Below are positions 61,184 to 64,000 of a DNA stretch of 64,000 nt, one piece after another (within the stretch, counting starts at the first letter, position 1; every line of letters begins with the position of its first letter). Under the pieces are notes generated by a model that saw only the letters and a program-made list of their open reading frames with translations, ran no database searches and was not told where the DNA came from. A program made the translations under genes and the position numbers. Source of the stretch: Vanilla planifolia (taxonomy: Eukaryota > Streptophyta > Magnoliopsida > Asparagales > Orchidaceae); assembly GCA_023846275.1 (NCBI GenBank), contig CM043875.1:7080626-7144625 (forward strand), read 5' to 3'.

Positions 61184-62890
61184 TTATGGAGGATCAAAAA
61201 GGAAGTCAGACAATAGCAAATTCAGTAAAGGCTCAGGGAGGGGCATACCCCAACCCCAAGCAAAGTCGGATCGGCAAACAGCACGCGCAGCCCAGTCCGC
61301 CAGCGCGTTGCCGTCCCTCTGGATGTATGTGATGACAAGCACGTCAAGGGCCTGAGCACAAAGAATTGCCTTAGCAAAAACATCTCTCGCAGGCACCTGG
61401 GGGAGAGTGGTACGCACCGCCTGCATCGCGAGTGTCGAGTCAGTTTGGATCTTGATGGCCCGAACCTTTGGGAGCCTGCTAGCCACTTCAAGAGCCTCAG
61501 CATGGCATAAACTTCCATGGCCAAACTCGCCTGATAGAAGACTTTCCTCCCAATCACCAGCAAGGGCTTCCCCGTGTGATCCTTGACCACCAGTCCGAGG
61601 CCCGCCAGATCATCACCAAAGGCCGCGTCGCAATTGATTTTAACCCATCCAATGGGAGGGGGAACCCAGTTTTGGGCTATCATCAGTTCAGGTGAACTGA
61701 GCAGGTTCCCGTAGGACGTGGATGGGTGAGTTCTATGAAGCAAAGCGATCTCAATCTGTAGCTTCCACAGGATAGAACTGTAATTGGGCGTTTCGTCGTT
61801 GTGCTTCTTCGCATTGCGAGCTCCCAGATGTAATACATCCCCGTGGCTAAGGTTGCAGCATGCAGGACGCCGTTGACTTCACGCCGCATAGGCGCCACCA
61901 CGTAGTTGAGGAACCGTTGCATGAAGGACACCCCAATACTCTCTCCAGGGCGGAGGCCAAGTGCGGTGACGGCCCACGAAGCTGGTGACTGCTCCAAAGC
62001 TCCTACGCACTCGGACACTCCCACATTATATGCTCCGGCATCTTGTCGGCATTACACCCCCATACGCAGCTGTTGCACATAGCGAGTCTCCTGCGAGCCA
62101 TCCAGACTGCTGTAGGGAGATGGTCCCCCACCAAGCGCCATAAGAAGAATCACACCCTAGGCAGAGCATTTACTTTCCAGATCTTTTTGAGATGTTCCGT
62201 GTCCGCATTAGGGTTTCCCATGCAGCCACCAACTCTTTTGCAACGTAACTGCATGTAGATTTTTGAGTTGTTGATCTGGGTAATTCCGTATGAGACTGCA
62301 GGAGTGTGTCACGATTCTGAGCCCAAGGCAAATGCATAATGCATTCATACAAGAGGTCGCTGGCCCAAGCATGGATGCTGTCTTCATTCCAAATGCCAGT
62401 CTCAACAATGCACACGCTCACGTGTTTTAGCCAGTCAACGTCCATATTGATGAAGGTGGGCCACAAGCAGATTGGGAGCACACCGAGCCAATTGTCTTCC
62501 GCGAATAAAACGTAATTGCCATTGCTAATTCTCCACACAAAGTTAGCGGGGGCATACGGCATGGCAGCAGCGACGAGTCTGCATGCATGAACGGCTCCCC
62601 GTGGTGTCCTAACAAGGTTTTGTGCTGCACCGTATTTAGTTCTCATAATGAGCACCTAAGAGTTTTCCTCTCGGCCAATCAATCTCTTGCATTGCTTCCT
62701 GAGTAGGACCCACTGCCAAGTGCGCATGTCCAGGAGGCCCATCTTTAGGCAAGGTGACAGTCTCCCAGCTCGCATAGTGCATCATCCTTGCGCCATTGGC
62801 ACCGTACCATAGAAAATTCTTTATCTTCCGCTCCACCGCGTCAATAGAAAAATATTTTCCAAAAGTAGCAACCGGAAGTGTTGCGACTAG
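61184..62890 (-). mobile_element. 5'-truncated LINE: RT tail, zf-RVT and RNase H
   Basis: On the minus strand, in order: RT tail (62.88-62.70 kb; ERKIKNFLWYGANGARMMHY, SWETVTLPKDGPPG), a region with NFVWRISNGNYVLFAEDNW and NEDSIHAWASD (62.6-62.3 kb), zf-RVT (62.12-62.0 kb; PTAVWMARRRLAMCNSCVWG, CNADKMPEHIMWECP with CX2C, H and C), and RNase H (61.66-61.18 kb; WVKINCDAAFGDD, GLVVKDHTGKPL, MEVYA, then IQTDSTLAMQ and RDGNALADWAAR). The four RNase H catalytic acids (D of CDAA, E of MEVYA, D of QTDS, D of LADW) are all present. A frameshift near 61.50 kb splits RNase H, and others separate the RT and zf-RVT parts. GC content is near that of host genes, much higher than in the LINEs at 7-12.7 and 23.8 kb. 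It starts about 160 bases upstream of the S28 gene in opposite orientation. Confidence 0.85.
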
Positions 62891-62901
62891 GTTAGGTTCA
62901 C

Positions 62902-62920
62902 AAAAAAAAAAAAAAAAAAA
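62902..62920 (+). repeat. Poly(A) run of 19 bases
   Basis: Nineteen A residues at the boundary between the LINE fragment and the upstream region of the S28 gene. In the LINE's own orientation this is a T run at its truncated 5' side, so it is not the element's tail; it may mark the insertion junction or an older retroelement tail on the plus strand. Confidence 0.9.
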
Positions 62921-63048
62921 GACCAATAAATAAAATGAAAAAAAAATTTCAAAGAGGCAACTCCCTTGGCACAGAAAGGAAATCAATCGGGGTTGGTAGG
63001 CGATCAGAGCTGTTCTGGAACACGGCGTCTTGTTGCTCGGCGACTGAG

Positions 63049-63192
63049 ATGGCCGCGCTGGTCCTTCTTCTTCTCCTGTCGCCTGTCCTCGTCACGGATG
63101 CAAAGAGGTTCCGCCTTCCAAGCGACCCGAGAGCTTACCTCACTCAAGAAGTGCATTGGTTCAATCAAAAGCTCGACCATTTCTCTCCCAAG
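63049..63192 (+). CDS. Serine carboxypeptidase S28 family, first exon (partial)
   Basis: Family S28 enzymes (prolyl carboxypeptidase/DPP2 type, plant EDA2-like) remove residues near proline and act in the secretory pathway, vacuole or cell wall. The exon encodes 48 residues: a leucine-rich signal peptide (1-18, ALVLLLLLSPVLVTDA), a short basic linker, then YLTQEVHWFNQKLDHFSPK (30-48). The WFNQ.LDHF.P block is the characteristic start of the S28 catalytic chain. The donor CCCAAG|gtgaag ends the exon in phase 0. I chose the ATG at 63049 because it places the signal peptide at the N-terminus; an upstream in-frame ATG (62935) would add a polar stretch before it. The catalytic Ser, Asp and His lie in exons beyond the window. 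The remaining 808 bases look like intron 1. Confidence 0.82.
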
Positions 63193-64000
63193 GTGAAGCA
63201 CTGAAGCATTCCTCCAAGCCTCCTCCATGTATCCGCGCTCACGCGTTGTTTGTTATGATTGTTTATAGCAACCGAGGTTTTAGTTTGCTTTTGAAAATTG
63301 TTTTCAATTTCACTATTATTTATAAATGTTGGATCCGATGAATTAGCCATTTGCAGATGCGTCCCCTGTTATTATTGGCATCTTGTATTCTATTGTTAAT
63401 TCATTCTTCTTGTATGTACCATTACCATAATGTTTAGATGAATGCCCGAGGTGCTTGATGGTATCGTTAGCAAAGAAGTGTGATTATATTCATTGATCGC
63501 ATTTGCTTCTCTCGTATGCAAGGTTCAACAAAAACAAGGCATGCCATTTGTAAGATTGCAGCAGAACAAACACTCTTTAACGTGACATTAAATCGAATTA
63601 TCATAAAACACTGATCGTTTAAAAATTTGAATGCATTCACGAATTCTACTTTCTTGCACGTATGCTGCATATTTTGCCTACTTATCCTTCATGCATCCTG
63701 ATTGTTTGCTTATCATTCACATTTCCTGTCCATTCGCACATCCTTCATGTATTTTGTGTGTTTTTGTACTCCTGTGCTATGCGTGTTCCCATATATTCTA
63801 GTTAGTCTTACTTTCTATGCATGCTGTGTGTATTTTAAAACACATTTTATGTTTTTGAGTTCTTTCTTGTATAGATGTTCATGTTTTCTTGTTAACAAAT
63901 CCATGCATTTTTGCATTCCAAACAATTAATCATGATTTGAATTTAAATTTATAAAATTCTACATGCTTTAAGTTGGCTCTGTATATTTCTTATATGTTAA
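63193..64000 (+). other. Probable intron 1 of the S28 gene (continues past the window)
   Basis: T-rich sequence of mixed composition following a good donor site. The short frames within it (63165-63350, 63467-63670, 63702-63929) carry no S28 motif or other domain, and no second exon (HRxF.QRYYE-type text) was found before the window ends. Confidence 0.6.

Noticed and set aside
1..64000. CRISPR arrays, bacterial operons, phage or organellar inserts
   Set aside because: The genes are plant nuclear with spliceosomal introns. No regularly spaced direct repeats, ribosome-binding sites or recognisable plastid/mitochondrial gene blocks were seen.

Overview
This window is nuclear DNA from a flowering plant. 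The evidence is a chloroplast-targeted EF-G split by spliceosomal introns, a SAUR gene, a plant-type vacuolar iron transporter homolog, and plant-type LINE and Ty3/gypsy debris in a very AT-rich background. Short intronless genes that are sharply GC-richer than their surroundings hint at a monocot, but I cannot name the species.

Layout. 1-13.9 kb is repeat-derived: a Ty3/gypsy gag relic (minus strand), LTR-like blocks, and a nearly full-length but heavily decayed LINE (about 6.95-12.68 kb, plus strand) with DUF4283, CCHC, endonuclease, reverse transcriptase, zf-RVT and RNase H pieces. 13.94-14.49 kb is an intact SAUR gene. 14.5-28.3 kb is again repeats: a gypsy integrase with its LTR-like sequence (minus strand), a gypsy gag relic and a LINE RNase H relic (plus strand), and an (AT)n tract. 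28.3-42.9 kb is the gene island: a six-coding-exon small membrane protein (plus), chloroplast EF-G (minus, convergent with it), and a VIT/CCC1-type transporter homolog (minus). 42.9-61.2 kb is AT-rich and essentially gene-free, with long (AT)n arrays and unclassified old repeats. 61.2-62.9 kb is a younger, GC-richer 5'-truncated LINE (minus). 63.05 kb onward starts a serine carboxypeptidase S28 gene (plus) whose remaining exons lie beyond the window.

The genes do not form a pathway. EF-G acts in plastid translation, the VIT homolog probably in iron handling, SAUR in auxin-linked growth, and the S28 protein is a secreted/vacuolar peptidase. The membrane-protein gene is the most interesting single locus: its exon phases are consistent only if it has a 30-nt micro-exon and a terminal GC-AG intron. 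I found no convincing new multi-gene system. The rest of the interest lies in repeat archaeology, including two independent internal tandem duplications in the old LINE and an age contrast between LINE copies.
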